DNA of 64,000 nucleotides from Mediterraneibacter butyricigenes (GTDB taxonomy: Bacteria; Bacillota; Clostridia; Lachnospirales; Lachnospiraceae), in the NCBI RefSeq assembly GCF_003574295.1, contig NZ_BHGK01000001.1, positions 1,364,001 through 1,428,000 on the forward strand. Reading direction: 5' to 3'. The notes beneath the pieces were generated by a model, which saw nothing but the letters and a program-made list of their open reading frames with translations, had not been told where the DNA came from and did not search any database. Made by a program: the position numbers and the translations under genes. This document shows, in pieces, positions 25,777 through 33,730 of this stretch. Every line of letters starts with the position of its first letter. The first letter of the stretch is position 1.

Positions 25777-26502
25777 ATGTTAAGTCACATCGATATCTGC
25801 CGCATGAACCGGCTCATGGAACACAATCCCGAAGCAAAAAATATCATTGAACAGCTGTTGCAAAATCATCAGACCATCGTCTCTTTAATCTCCCATGAAA
25901 TCCGCAATCCCCTGACGCTGATCAGTTCTTCCTTGCAGTTGATGGAGCAGACTCATCCAGAGGTCCGTGATTTCTCCAACTGGGATCAGACAATGCAGGA
26001 TCTGAATTTTCTCTGTCAGTTGCTTTCTGAACTTTCTGCCTATAATAATGGCAGCACGCTCCGTTATCAGGTTTTTTCCCTTCAGAAACTGCTGCGCTCT
26101 GTGGCAGTGTCCTTTGCAATTTCTTTAGAGAACGCTTCTGTCAGCTTTCGCTCCAGTATCGATCCTGCTATCAAAGACTATGCAGGAGATCAGATCAAGC
26201 TTCGCGAAGTGCTTCTGAATCTGTTGAAAAACGCCCGGGAATCTCAGGCTGATGAGATTGTGCTATCAGCCTCCTCCGGCTGCGACACTTCCGGCATCCA
26301 GATCTCCATCCGGGATAACGGATGCGGAATTGAACAAGATCAACTGGATCAGATTTTTCAGGCATTCCATACCACCAAGCAGGAAGGTACCGGACTCGGT
26401 CTTTCTCTCTCCAAACGGATCATCGAAGCACACCATGGCACGCTTACTGTTACTTCTGCTCCCGGAAAAGGAAGTACCTTTACCGTTTTTCTTCCCTTAT
26501 AA
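25777..26502 (+). CDS. Soluble sensor histidine kinase
   Basis: A 241-residue kinase without a membrane segment or PAS-like input. The H box LISHEIRNPLTLISSSLQL (phosphoacceptor His near 39) belongs to a HisKA dimerisation domain; N box LREVLLNLLKNARES (near 150), G1 box ISIRDNGCGIEQ (near 182), F box FQAFHTTKQEG and G2 box GTGLGLSLSKRIIEAHHG (near 208) complete the ATPase. No response regulator gene is adjacent, so it is an orphan. CCCGGAGG precedes the ATG. Its 3' end overlaps the convergent rhomboid gene by 23 bases. Confidence 0.9.
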   Translation: MLSHIDICRMNRLMEHNPEAKNIIEQLLQNHQTIVSLISHEIRNPLTLISSSLQLMEQTHPEVRDFSNWDQTMQDLNFLCQLLSELSAYNNGSTLRYQVFSLQKLLRSVAVSFAISLENASVSFRSSIDPAIKDYAGDQIKLREVLLNLLKNARESQADEIVLSASSGCDTSGIQISIRDNGCGIEQDQLDQIFQAFHTTKQEGTGLGLSLSKRIIEAHHGTLTVTSAPGKGSTFTVFLPL

Positions 26503-27103
26503 TTTTTTCTTTTCCTCTTTTGCGATAGAGACAGATTGCAAGCAGGAATCCGCAGATCAGCCCGCCAACATGGGCATAGTTATCTACGCCGGTACTGGTA
26601 AATCCGTAATACAGGCTGAGTCCGACCATCAGATAGACTCTCCTGCCGTAAATCCGCCCGTATCCTCCGCGATTTCTTATCACCAGCCACACCAGGGCTC
26701 CCATCAGACCAAAGATTGCTCCGGATGCACCTGCTGACACCACCAGAGCCCCACTTGTCCAATCCGCTCCAAGGGACAGCAGATTGCCTCCCAGACCGCT
26801 GAGCAAATAGAGGATAAGCGTTTTTATACTTCCCAGTTCCGGTTCCACGGTAGTTCCAAGCGCACCCAGCATGATCATATTGTTCATCAAATGGGAAAAA
26901 TCAAAATGTAAGAACATACTGGTAAACAACCTGTAATACTCTCCATTTTCAATCACCGCAGGTGCAAAAACCGCGCCGTGATCATACATGAACTGACTGC
27001 TCTGTGTATCTCCAAGAAACGACAACACTATAAAGGTCAGTATATTGACCGCCAATAATCCAATTGTAATCCGATTTTCTTTCTGTATTTTGTCTATTCT
27101 CAT
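26480..27103 (-). CDS. Rhomboid-family intramembrane serine protease
   Basis: A 207-residue membrane protease with about six helices. HFDFSHLMNNMIMLGALGT (near 68) has the conserved HxxxN, VSAGASGAIFGLMGALVWLV contains the catalytic GASG Ser (near 127), and YAHVGGLICGFLLAICLY has the catalytic His (near 180). Rhomboids cleave membrane proteins within their helices. It is the last gene of the Tad-type operon, eight bases after the DUF6382 gene. Confidence 0.93.
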   Translation of the reverse strand: MRIDKIQKENRITIGLLAVNILTFIVLSFLGDTQSSQFMYDHGAVFAPAVIENGEYYRLFTSMFLHFDFSHLMNNMIMLGALGTTVEPELGSIKTLILYLLSGLGGNLLSLGADWTSGALVVSAGASGAIFGLMGALVWLVIRNRGGYGRIYGRRVYLMVGLSLYYGFTSTGVDNYAHVGGLICGFLLAICLYRKRGKEKIIREEKR

Positions 27104-27111
27104 GTACCTGA

Positions 27112-27975
27112 TTATAGGCTACTCTCATCCTCCTGTCCATCACTTTCCAGAATCAAATCCTGCCATCTTCCCCAACGCCTTTTTCTGATTCGACTCCAGG
27201 TTTTATGGAAAGGATCCAGAAAACGTCCTTCCCGCATCATTTCTTCCTCCATATTCGACTCCGTATTTGCTTCCTTTCCATCTGGTTTTTCCCCATATGT
27301 TTCCCTTTCATACCATTCCTGTTGCTTAGTATCACTGCCGTCATGGAATTCGCCAGCATATTTTTTTGCGTGCTCTCTGCTGCTCATATCTTTTACCGAC
27401 TCCTTCACCGAGCCAAATACCGGTGTCTCTTCTCTGACCACCCAGTTTTCCCGTGTTTCCAATCGATCATAATGTTCCAGACAATCAGATAGCGAGAACG
27501 TTTCTTCCATACTTTCACGATTCAGCTGATGAGCCAGTTGAATACACTCCACATCCCGGTAATCAATTTTTCGCACCAGAAAATTTGTAAACTTATGAAA
27601 CTGCTCCCTCTCTCCAGTTTTCAAAACAGGAAGATACGCAAACCAATAGATTCCGTCTCTATAATAAATATACGTCGGATCCAGCCACAGAAATTCCGTC
27701 ATCAGCATATGATCTCTGACTGCCTCTTTTGCCTCCTCATACTGCATCAAGAACTCTCTCAGATCTGCTTCTTTTATCGATCGTTTTTCAAACCTTACTG
27801 CCATCGAGGTCATCCCTTCCGCCTGATAGGAAAAGCGGGTTTTTCTCCCGATCCCATCCACTTCCAGTTTCAACAAATGCGGAATCTCGTTTTTCCGAAG
27901 CATTGCAATCTGAAAATCCTCTTCATATTCTTCCTCATACTCCACAATCAGACGTGCTCCTTTTTTTACCTTCAC
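27112..27975 (-). CDS. DUF6382-type protein of the Tad locus
   Basis: A 287-residue soluble protein. Residues 1-170 match the DUF6382 family (SYQAEGMTSMAVRFEKRSI; FLMQYEEAKEAVRDHMLM; FLWLDPTYIYYRDGIYWFAY), which in Lachnospiraceae is often fused to a C-terminal FHA domain. Here the rest is a charged tail without a recognisable FHA fold. Its start overlaps the TadE-like gene stop (ATGA type). Probably a regulatory or assembly protein of the pilus. Confidence 0.75.
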   Translation of the reverse strand: MKVKKGARLIVEYEEEYEEDFQIAMLRKNEIPHLLKLEVDGIGRKTRFSYQAEGMTSMAVRFEKRSIKEADLREFLMQYEEAKEAVRDHMLMTEFLWLDPTYIYYRDGIYWFAYLPVLKTGEREQFHKFTNFLVRKIDYRDVECIQLAHQLNRESMEETFSLSDCLEHYDRLETRENWVVREETPVFGSVKESVKDMSSREHAKKYAGEFHDGSDTKQQEWYERETYGEKPDGKEANTESNMEEEMMREGRFLDPFHKTWSRIRKRRWGRWQDLILESDGQEDESSL

Positions 27976-28406
27976 CTGGTCTCCTCCTTACTTTTGTGTC
28001 TCAGTAGAATTTCCGGTCGCATAACGGCCGCTCTTTCTTCTCCTTGTATCCTCCACTTTCCTTTTTGCGCGCTGATCCGTACCGTAACCTTTTCTAAACT
28101 TTCTTCAATTTCTGCAGATGCTCCTGAAAAAAAGATCAGCTTCCCCTTTATTCGTTCCTGAAAATGCTCTGCCAGAATCACTTCATCCGATTCTTCTCTT
28201 CGTTCCAGTTCTGCCCCGGTCACTGCCGTTTCATAGGCCGCCGCATACAAAATCACTTTGTCGTGGAAATAAAAAGCAGCCGTCATAATCATCAGAAACA
28301 TCCACAGGAACAAAGGCATAATATACGCCATTTCTATCGTCGCACTTCCTTTTAAGGTTGTACCTTTTAATGCTGCACTTTTTAAGGTTGCGTTCCCCTT
28401 TAACAT
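27972..28406 (-). CDS. TadE-like pseudopilin
   Basis: A 144-residue protein. A short basic N-terminus with repeated L-K-(G/S) motifs ends in KGSATIEMAYIMPLFLWMFLM, the TadE pattern of a Gly before a Glu-containing hydrophobic helix (residues 18-40), a likely prepilin-peptidase site. The remaining about 100 residues form an outer domain. The ATG at 28406 overlaps the peptidase gene's end; a longer ORF from 28622 lies inside that gene and is rejected. Confidence 0.8.
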   Translation of the reverse strand: MLKGNATLKSAALKGTTLKGSATIEMAYIMPLFLWMFLMIMTAAFYFHDKVILYAAAYETAVTGAELERREESDEVILAEHFQERIKGKLIFFSGASAEIEESLEKVTVRISAQKGKWRIQGEERAAVMRPEILLRHKSKEETR

Positions 28407-28825
28407 AGAAACACCACCCACAGATAGCCCAATGTAAGAAAAGGAATAAACGGAACCGAAAACTTTCGATGAAAATTTCCGATGACCATTCCCATTGCTG
28501 CATAAAATGCCGCCACGGAAAATGCAATCAATAACAATATCATCAGTTGCCACATTCCCAGATAACTTCCCAGAATCAAAATCAGTCCACTGTCCGCATA
28601 CCCCAGTGCTTCTCCGGTCCACTTACTGATTCCCAAAAAGACTGCTCCAATCAATATTCCTCCTGCTATTTCCCACCAGACCACTTCCTGTTTCCATACT
28701 CCCCAGATCATCACAAAGATTTCCACTGCATACAGCGTCCACACCGGAAGGCTGCGCTTTCTGATATCCCGTATGGATCCCAGTATCAGTAAAACCGCCG
28801 CAATTTGTTTTGTTAATGTGTACAC
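28400..28825 (-). CDS. A24-type prepilin peptidase (TadV/CpaA-like)
   Basis: A 141-residue membrane protein with about five helices, the short form of type IV prepilin peptidase. The first catalytic Asp is in GSIRDIRKRSLPVW (near 20); the second is in LGYADSGLILILGSYLG (near 78), where the usual GxGD reads GYAD. It would process Flp and TadE-like prepilins from this operon. Its start lies inside the preceding TadE-like gene. Confidence 0.85.
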   Translation of the reverse strand: MYTLTKQIAAVLLILGSIRDIRKRSLPVWTLYAVEIFVMIWGVWKQEVVWWEIAGGILIGAVFLGISKWTGEALGYADSGLILILGSYLGMWQLMILLLIAFSVAAFYAAMGMVIGNFHRKFSVPFIPFLTLGYLWVVFLC

Positions 28826-29616
28826 TTGCTACACCCTCTCTTTCCCTTTACTTCTTCTTTGGTCACTGCATAAATCGTTCGTTTTAATCCACTGCAACTC
28901 ACCGAATTATGATATTTATCCCCCTGATCTGTGATGTAACAGTTCCCCATACCGGGATATTTTCCACACTTTTCACAGGCGTGATACTTTCCTCCGCTTT
29001 CATTCCGATAACTTCCAAGTTCCTTTCTTGGAACCGCCTGAACCGTAAGCTGAAGATGCGTGCAGTCATAGGCCTCATGATAAACAGACGCCCAATCTGT
29101 AATATATACAATCTCTCCATCTGCTGCACTTTGTTCTCCAAAAATCTCATACCCGGTCCAGCTTTTCAGTAGAAACTCTTCTTTCATTTTCATCGGAGAA
29201 ATTCCCAAAAATGTCAGCGGTAATTTCACCCGATACTCCACACAGACCTGAAGCTGCCCGATCTGGTTAAATCTGGTCTTCCCGCACTTGATTCCTCTGC
29301 TGCCGCCTTCTATCAGTGTCCTGTCCAGTCTTCCTTCTCCTGCTGCCCGTATCAGATGACTTCGAAACATCACACTCTGTAATTCCGGCAACAAAAGTGA
29401 TTCTTCTGCTGTCTGTTTTGCTGCTGCATGTGCCGCCATCCTGACCGTCGTCTGAATCCCCCGAATCTCAAACAACCAGAGAAGACAGACTGCCGCAAAC
29501 AAAAAGATCGGAACAGCCAGTGCCGCTTCTACAGTTATACTTCCTCTTTTTTCCGAGGCATAACGGACCATCTTTCTTCTGTTTTTTATTTGCCGACCGG
29601 CAAATGCGAATTGCAC
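28813..29616 (-). CDS. TadE-like protein with Cys-rich C-terminus
   Basis: A 267-residue protein starting at a GTG preceded by AAAGGGGG. The pseudopilin motif EKRGSITVEAALAVPIFLFA (near 22-41) marks a prepilin-peptidase site before Glu and a hydrophobic helix. The C-terminal 90 residues carry paired Cys motifs (YHACEKCGKYP; YHNSVSCSGLKRTIYAV; GCSKC) with adjacent His. This YH..C plus C..C pattern resembles small metal-binding or disulfide modules and is unusual for TadE. It is likely a minor pilin exposed on the surface. Confidence 0.8.
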   Translation of the reverse strand: MQFAFAGRQIKNRRKMVRYASEKRGSITVEAALAVPIFLFAAVCLLWLFEIRGIQTTVRMAAHAAAKQTAEESLLLPELQSVMFRSHLIRAAGEGRLDRTLIEGGSRGIKCGKTRFNQIGQLQVCVEYRVKLPLTFLGISPMKMKEEFLLKSWTGYEIFGEQSAADGEIVYITDWASVYHEAYDCTHLQLTVQAVPRKELGSYRNESGGKYHACEKCGKYPGMGNCYITDQGDKYHNSVSCSGLKRTIYAVTKEEVKGKRGCSKCTH

Positions 29617-29731
29617 CCGGAATCCCCCTTTCTTATCAGATTTTCTATTGATTTCTTTTTTTGATTTTACGTTCGATATAGAGATTCTTTTTTCAATGAT
29701 TTGAAAGATGGTCCGCTATCCCCCGGAAGGT

Positions 29732-31057
29732 CTATTGATAGGAAAATTCCACCGGAAACTCATAGGAGATTCCATGACTTAAGGTATATCGGCTCCGAAT
29801 TCTTACTCCCGTCATGCATAGATCCACGCGGAACTGCTGTTTTCCTCCCTTTTGTCTTACTCCGCACTCTAAAATGTCCAGTGCTCTCATCGTCACGGTC
29901 GCTTTTGGTATCAGAAATAATAAGATTCGGAGATAATCCTGATAGGTCAGTCCTTCTGATTCCTGCACCGTTTTCACGGTTGCCCCTTCCTTTTCTTTCA
30001 GAATCCCATGCAGCGGAACCCGCCAGTTGTCCCTTTGTTTTACCAGAGAAACTTTTCCGCCTGTCAGAAGGATCCTGACATCCTGTTGGGCTTCCCTGTA
30101 CGCCCACAAAAGTAACAGAAGCTGTTGTACCACTTCCGCCGCCTCCGGCATCAGCAATAAGGTACATGCCGTCAGTGCAACGCCTTCTGCTTCCGCCCTT
30201 TTTTCTTCATCCGACAGCAGATATGTATAATCTGCCGCAAACCGGAACAGGATCAGTTTTTCCGCCACCGCTTGCAGATTCTTTCTGTCACTTTCCTTTC
30301 CTCCAAGCACATATTCCACTTCGTAGGAAAGCCCTGTCTCAGACAGATCCGACAATGCGCTCGAGAAATTTTTCAGCAGATATTCATCAAACAACAGGCG
30401 ATCTGTAACCCCATCGGTTTTCTTTGTCTGCACTTCCCCATATCCTGTATACAGTTCTCTTTTTGATGACATTCCATCCAGAGTCACCGCCTGTTTTGAA
30501 AGTGGAAATTCTTCCGGTAACAGATTTTCCAACATCTGGGAGTTCCAGGTATCTTCCGTCTCAACCGGGAACTCCGGTGCTTCTGAGGTACCGGTTTCCC
30601 GGAACTGGTCTTCCAGCGTATTTTTCTTTCCCAGATCCTCTTCTCCCTGTTCCATCTGGTCTTTCCAACCCGAACTGTCTCCGATAAACTCTTTCACAAT
30701 ATCAATCCCATATCTGGAACTTGTATCCTGCACTGCCTGACGATAGAACGCTTCTCCCTGATGATCGGTCAGTAACTGCAATGCCTCAAAATCAAATGCA
30801 AAGTCCAATGCTCCATAATAGCGAATACGATTCTCTATCGTCTGTTCAGATCCCGCTCCCGACTCATAGCCAATATCAATTCCAAAGACATGATATCGTT
30901 TCCATAGTTCTTTTTCATATTCTCCAAACACCGAATACACCGCCATATCCACTCTGTCCCGGCTCAGATGCTTTTCTGACTGTATAGAGGCTGCCTCCAC
31001 GAGAGAACACAGAAATCCTGCGAGCAAAACAAATACAATCGTCAGAAAAGCCGTCAC
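29732..31057 (-). CDS. DUF5702-type Tad locus protein (TadG-like)
   Basis: A 441-residue protein whose N-terminal helix (TAFLTIVFVLLAGFLCSLVEAASIQ) and large outer domain match the DUF5702 family associated with Tad loci. The assigned GTG start at 31057 is uncertain: the frame is open upstream through the coding end of the pilin gene (residues REFYDLSGE), where relatives have their N-terminus, but no ATG is present there. A second hydrophobic segment lies near 290-315. Confidence 0.78.
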   Translation of the reverse strand: MTAFLTIVFVLLAGFLCSLVEAASIQSEKHLSRDRVDMAVYSVFGEYEKELWKRYHVFGIDIGYESGAGSEQTIENRIRYYGALDFAFDFEALQLLTDHQGEAFYRQAVQDTSSRYGIDIVKEFIGDSSGWKDQMEQGEEDLGKKNTLEDQFRETGTSEAPEFPVETEDTWNSQMLENLLPEEFPLSKQAVTLDGMSSKRELYTGYGEVQTKKTDGVTDRLLFDEYLLKNFSSALSDLSETGLSYEVEYVLGGKESDRKNLQAVAEKLILFRFAADYTYLLSDEEKRAEAEGVALTACTLLLMPEAAEVVQQLLLLLWAYREAQQDVRILLTGGKVSLVKQRDNWRVPLHGILKEKEGATVKTVQESEGLTYQDYLRILLFLIPKATVTMRALDILECGVRQKGGKQQFRVDLCMTGVRIRSRYTLSHGISYEFPVEFSYQ

Positions 31058-31065
31058 TTCTCCGC

Positions 31066-31191
31066 TTAAATCGTAGAACTCTCGCTGGTAATTTTCTCGA
31101 AAATTGTGGTTACCAGATTGGTGAGCTGGGTCTTGAAAATAATAACCAGACCAATCAGTACGACCATAAATTTAGCCCCTGTCTTTTTCAT
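31066..31191 (-). CDS. Flp1-like type IVb pilin, 41 residues
   Basis: A small gene reading MKKTGAKFMVVLIGLVIIF, then KTQLTNLVTTIFEKITSESS to the stop. The hydrophobic helix followed by FKTQLTNLVTTIFEKI is the Flp1-type pilin pattern of Lachnospiraceae. Relatives start with a short leader and a Gly/Glu cleavage motif just before the helix; here that motif is missing and there is only a weak GAGG directly adjoining the ATG. Its stop lies nine bases before the DUF5702 start. The N-terminus may have been replaced by insertion of the mobile DNA that begins upstream. Confidence 0.7.
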   Translation of the reverse strand: MKKTGAKFMVVLIGLVIIFKTQLTNLVTTIFEKITSESSTI

Positions 31192-31333
31192 GCCTCAAAA
31201 GCCTTATAAACACTGGATTTAACCATATAGACCAAAACGTATCATTCGTCTATTTTCTTTGTTTTTTGCACTTTTTGTATGTTGTGTGCATTTTGTAGCC
31301 AGTATTTTTATTTATTCATATCTATACAAAACA

Positions 31334-31372
31334 AGACAGAATGTACTTGCTTTTTTACTGTACATTCTGCCT
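31334..31372. terminator. Hairpin at the edge of the mobile region
   Basis: CAGAATGTAC (31337-31346) pairs with GTACATTCTG (31360-31369), with AAG/CTT extending the stem and a T run in the loop. It lies between the DUF6262-type genes and the pilin and would stop transcription of the recombinase operon. Confidence 0.6.
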
Positions 31373-31407
31373 TGAATCATTCAAATTCAAATATTTAATT
31401 TTTCCTT

Positions 31408-31782
31408 TTATACTTTAGATATTTTTCTTACCCTTGCCAATTCTTCTCGCAACTCTGCATTTTCTTTTTCCAATTTTTTTATTTTTAGTTTCAATTCCTG
31501 TATAGTCGTTTTTGCATTAACTAAAGTTCTTTCCATAGCCATATCAATAATAATCTGTTTCGGATTATACGTTACGCTCTGTTGATGCATAGCTTCATTT
31601 ACCACCCTGCGCATTTCTTCATTTCGATAAAAAAATCCTTTAGAAAAGCCTGTTTTTTGAATCAATGCAGCAACTGTTATTTTTTCTTTTGATTCCAACA
31701 TTTCTTGAATTTCCCGTTTTGCGGTTTCTACCTTCTGTTTGCTACGTTCCAAACTACATTCGACCATTTTATCGTATTTCAT
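31408..31782 (-). CDS. DUF6262-type recombinase partner, second copy
   Basis: A 124-residue protein. Residues 30-60 (ITVAALIQKTGFSKGFFYRN) form a helix-turn-helix, and 85-124 are a heptad-like coiled coil (LKLKIKKLEKENAELREEL). It is paralogous to the next upstream gene. DUF6262 proteins, like TnpC of Tn554, are encoded with multiple tyrosine recombinases and are thought to aid transposition. It is the last gene of the recombinase operon. Confidence 0.78.
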   Translation of the reverse strand: MKYDKMVECSLERSKQKVETAKREIQEMLESKEKITVAALIQKTGFSKGFFYRNEEMRRVVNEAMHQQSVTYNPKQIIIDMAMERTLVNAKTTIQELKLKIKKLEKENAELREELARVRKISKV

Positions 31783-31821
31783 AGATTATCGTCCTCTCAA
31801 AAAACTTGTACCACACCATTC

Positions 31822-32253
31822 TCACAATTTTTTTAGAACAGAAATTTCTTTCCTACTGACCCGTTTATTCAATTTCTCTAGTTCTTGCTGCAACAGTTCA
31901 TTTTTTCTTTTCAATTCCTGATTTTGTTCTGCTAATTTCTCGTTCTCTGCTTTGGCTTTTAACAATTCAATTTTCAACTCAATTACTGAATTTTCAAGTT
32001 TTCTGTCCATTGCAACCGGATGTCTATTCTTAAAAATTGCTTCCTGTCTATGTATTGCGTCATCCATTTCTCTTCTGATAAGCTCATTTTTATAAAAAAA
32101 TCCTCTAGAAAGCCCAGTTCTTTTTACCAGCTCTGCTACGGTAATTCTTTCCATATTTTTAAGCATATCAGATATTGTATTTTTTGCAATATTCATCTTC
32201 CTCTGACTCTCAGCCTGCGTAATCGCTACCATCTTATCATATTTCATAATCAT
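31822..32253 (-). CDS. DUF6262-type recombinase partner, first copy
   Basis: A 143-residue paralog of the gene at 31408. It has the same KYDKMV N-terminus, the HTH ITVAELVKRTGLSRGFFYKN (near 38-57) and a longer C-terminal coiled coil (ELLKAKAENEKLAEQNQELK onward). Its start overlaps the preceding recombinase stop by 17 bases. Two such genes in tandem behind one recombinase trio is unusual; Tn554 has one tnpC. Confidence 0.78.
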   Translation of the reverse strand: MIMKYDKMVAITQAESQRKMNIAKNTISDMLKNMERITVAELVKRTGLSRGFFYKNELIRREMDDAIHRQEAIFKNRHPVAMDRKLENSVIELKIELLKAKAENEKLAEQNQELKRKNELLQQELEKLNKRVSRKEISVLKKL

Positions 32254-33730
32254 CCCATCCTTCTATGATATCTAATAGGATCATGTCCATTTTTTCTCTT
32301 GCAGCTCTCGTTTCATCTGCCATCAGTTTATTGCCAATTTTTCGATAATGATGTACCGAATATATGGAGGTATGCCCCAGTAGCTTAGCTATCATCCAGT
32401 CATCCACATGCATTTCTGTCAATTTCTTTCCATAACAATGTCGAAAAATATGGGTTCCAAACTTCAGAAACTCTCCATTATCATCCCGGATATCTTCCTG
32501 GCGGATCATTGTCATAATCTGATTTTGAATCATGCTATATTGATAAGGCCTAGTTGGATCATCTTTTTTTGCAAAAATGTAAGTTGTTTCTCCATACCGT
32601 TCCTTTGTATAATCAATTGCTTTCATAATCAGTTGTGCCACTTCTTCACTGATGGCTTTTTCATAGGTGACTGACTTCACCTGATCAATCCTTATAAAAT
32701 ATCGATTATTCCGCATGCTTAGGCAGTCTGTCTTTAAGGTCAGCGTATCTGAAATCCTCGTTCCCAGTAATTGATGGATAATCAGTGCCCTACATATCTG
32801 CTCATCCATTTTGAAAATGTGTTCGTTTAATCTTTTGATTTCCGCATCTGAGTAAAATTTGAATACATGCCTTGGTGTACTTGGGAAATCATTACTCAGA
32901 AATAATTCGCTCATGTACTGTCGTTCATATAAATTCCCAACATCTTCTATTACCCTTCGTAGTGCATATAGGTCAGATCTATAATTTTTCCGGTCATGTG
33001 CTTCCGTCTGAAGATATATCAGATACTCTTCTATATGCATCCGTTCCAGATCCTGCAGCGATTGAATGTCCAAATATTTTCTTTTAAGAAATTTTGAGAA
33101 CCGCTTTACTGCAGCTATTTCACTATGAATCGTTCCTAAAGGGGAATATTTTAAATGCATAAAAATTACTTTTTTTACTTCTTCCCGAATATCTGGCTGT
33201 ACAATTTTAGTAAAGTTAATCGTTTCCGTATTCTTGATTGGATTTCTATAAATAGGAAAATCGAAGTTTTTAAGAGTCCAGATATCTTTTTCCTGCTCAT
33301 CCCTGCCATCCTCTTCTTCCAGAAACTTCAAGATTTTTTTCATATGCCTTACAATGCTAGGACTTTCAATTCCTATTTTGTCATATGCAGGCCGATATTT
33401 TTTGCTTGATAAAGCATATCCTCGTTCCAGCATCCATCCTTTTAACATACGGATGATTTTTTCTTCTTCTCTGGCATCAAGGCTTTGTATTTTCCGATCA
33501 ATCAGAAATTCCCGAATATTATTATAATAGGTCACTTCACTTGCCATGCTGGACGGTGCGAGCATTTTTCCTCTTTCCCATATAAATTCTTCCAACTTTT
33601 CGGCAAGTTCTTCTGATGGCAATCCTTCCAGATTAAAATACCGTTCCGGGCTGATACGCATTCTCTGAATCTGCTCTTCGGATGCTACCTTGTAGCAGTC
33701 CAGCTCATATATGTAAATTCTTTTTTTCAT
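32237..33730 (-). CDS. Tyrosine recombinase, third of a trio
   Basis: A 497-residue recombinase. The N-terminal half is a SAM-like DNA-binding region. The catalytic part has Arg in HQLLGTRISDTLTLKTD (near 350), HIFRHCYGKKL with the HxxR box (near 430), LLGHTSIYSVHHYRKIG with the second His and the Tyr nucleophile. Its start overlaps the preceding recombinase by four bases, indicating translational coupling. Confidence 0.85.
   Translation of the reverse strand: MKKRIYIYELDCYKVASEEQIQRMRISPERYFNLEGLPSEELAEKLEEFIWERGKMLAPSSMASEVTYYNNIREFLIDRKIQSLDAREEEKIIRMLKGWMLERGYALSSKKYRPAYDKIGIESPSIVRHMKKILKFLEEEDGRDEQEKDIWTLKNFDFPIYRNPIKNTETINFTKIVQPDIREEVKKVIFMHLKYSPLGTIHSEIAAVKRFSKFLKRKYLDIQSLQDLERMHIEEYLIYLQTEAHDRKNYRSDLYALRRVIEDVGNLYERQYMSELFLSNDFPSTPRHVFKFYSDAEIKRLNEHIFKMDEQICRALIIHQLLGTRISDTLTLKTDCLSMRNNRYFIRIDQVKSVTYEKAISEEVAQLIMKAIDYTKERYGETTYIFAKKDDPTRPYQYSMIQNQIMTMIRQEDIRDDNGEFLKFGTHIFRHCYGKKLTEMHVDDWMIAKLLGHTSIYSVHHYRKIGNKLMADETRAAREKMDMILLDIIEGWDDYEI

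Noticed and set aside
28406-28622. 72-residue N-terminal extension of the TadE-like protein
   Set aside because: It lies wholly inside the prepilin peptidase gene in another frame; the internal ATG gives the normal TadE layout.
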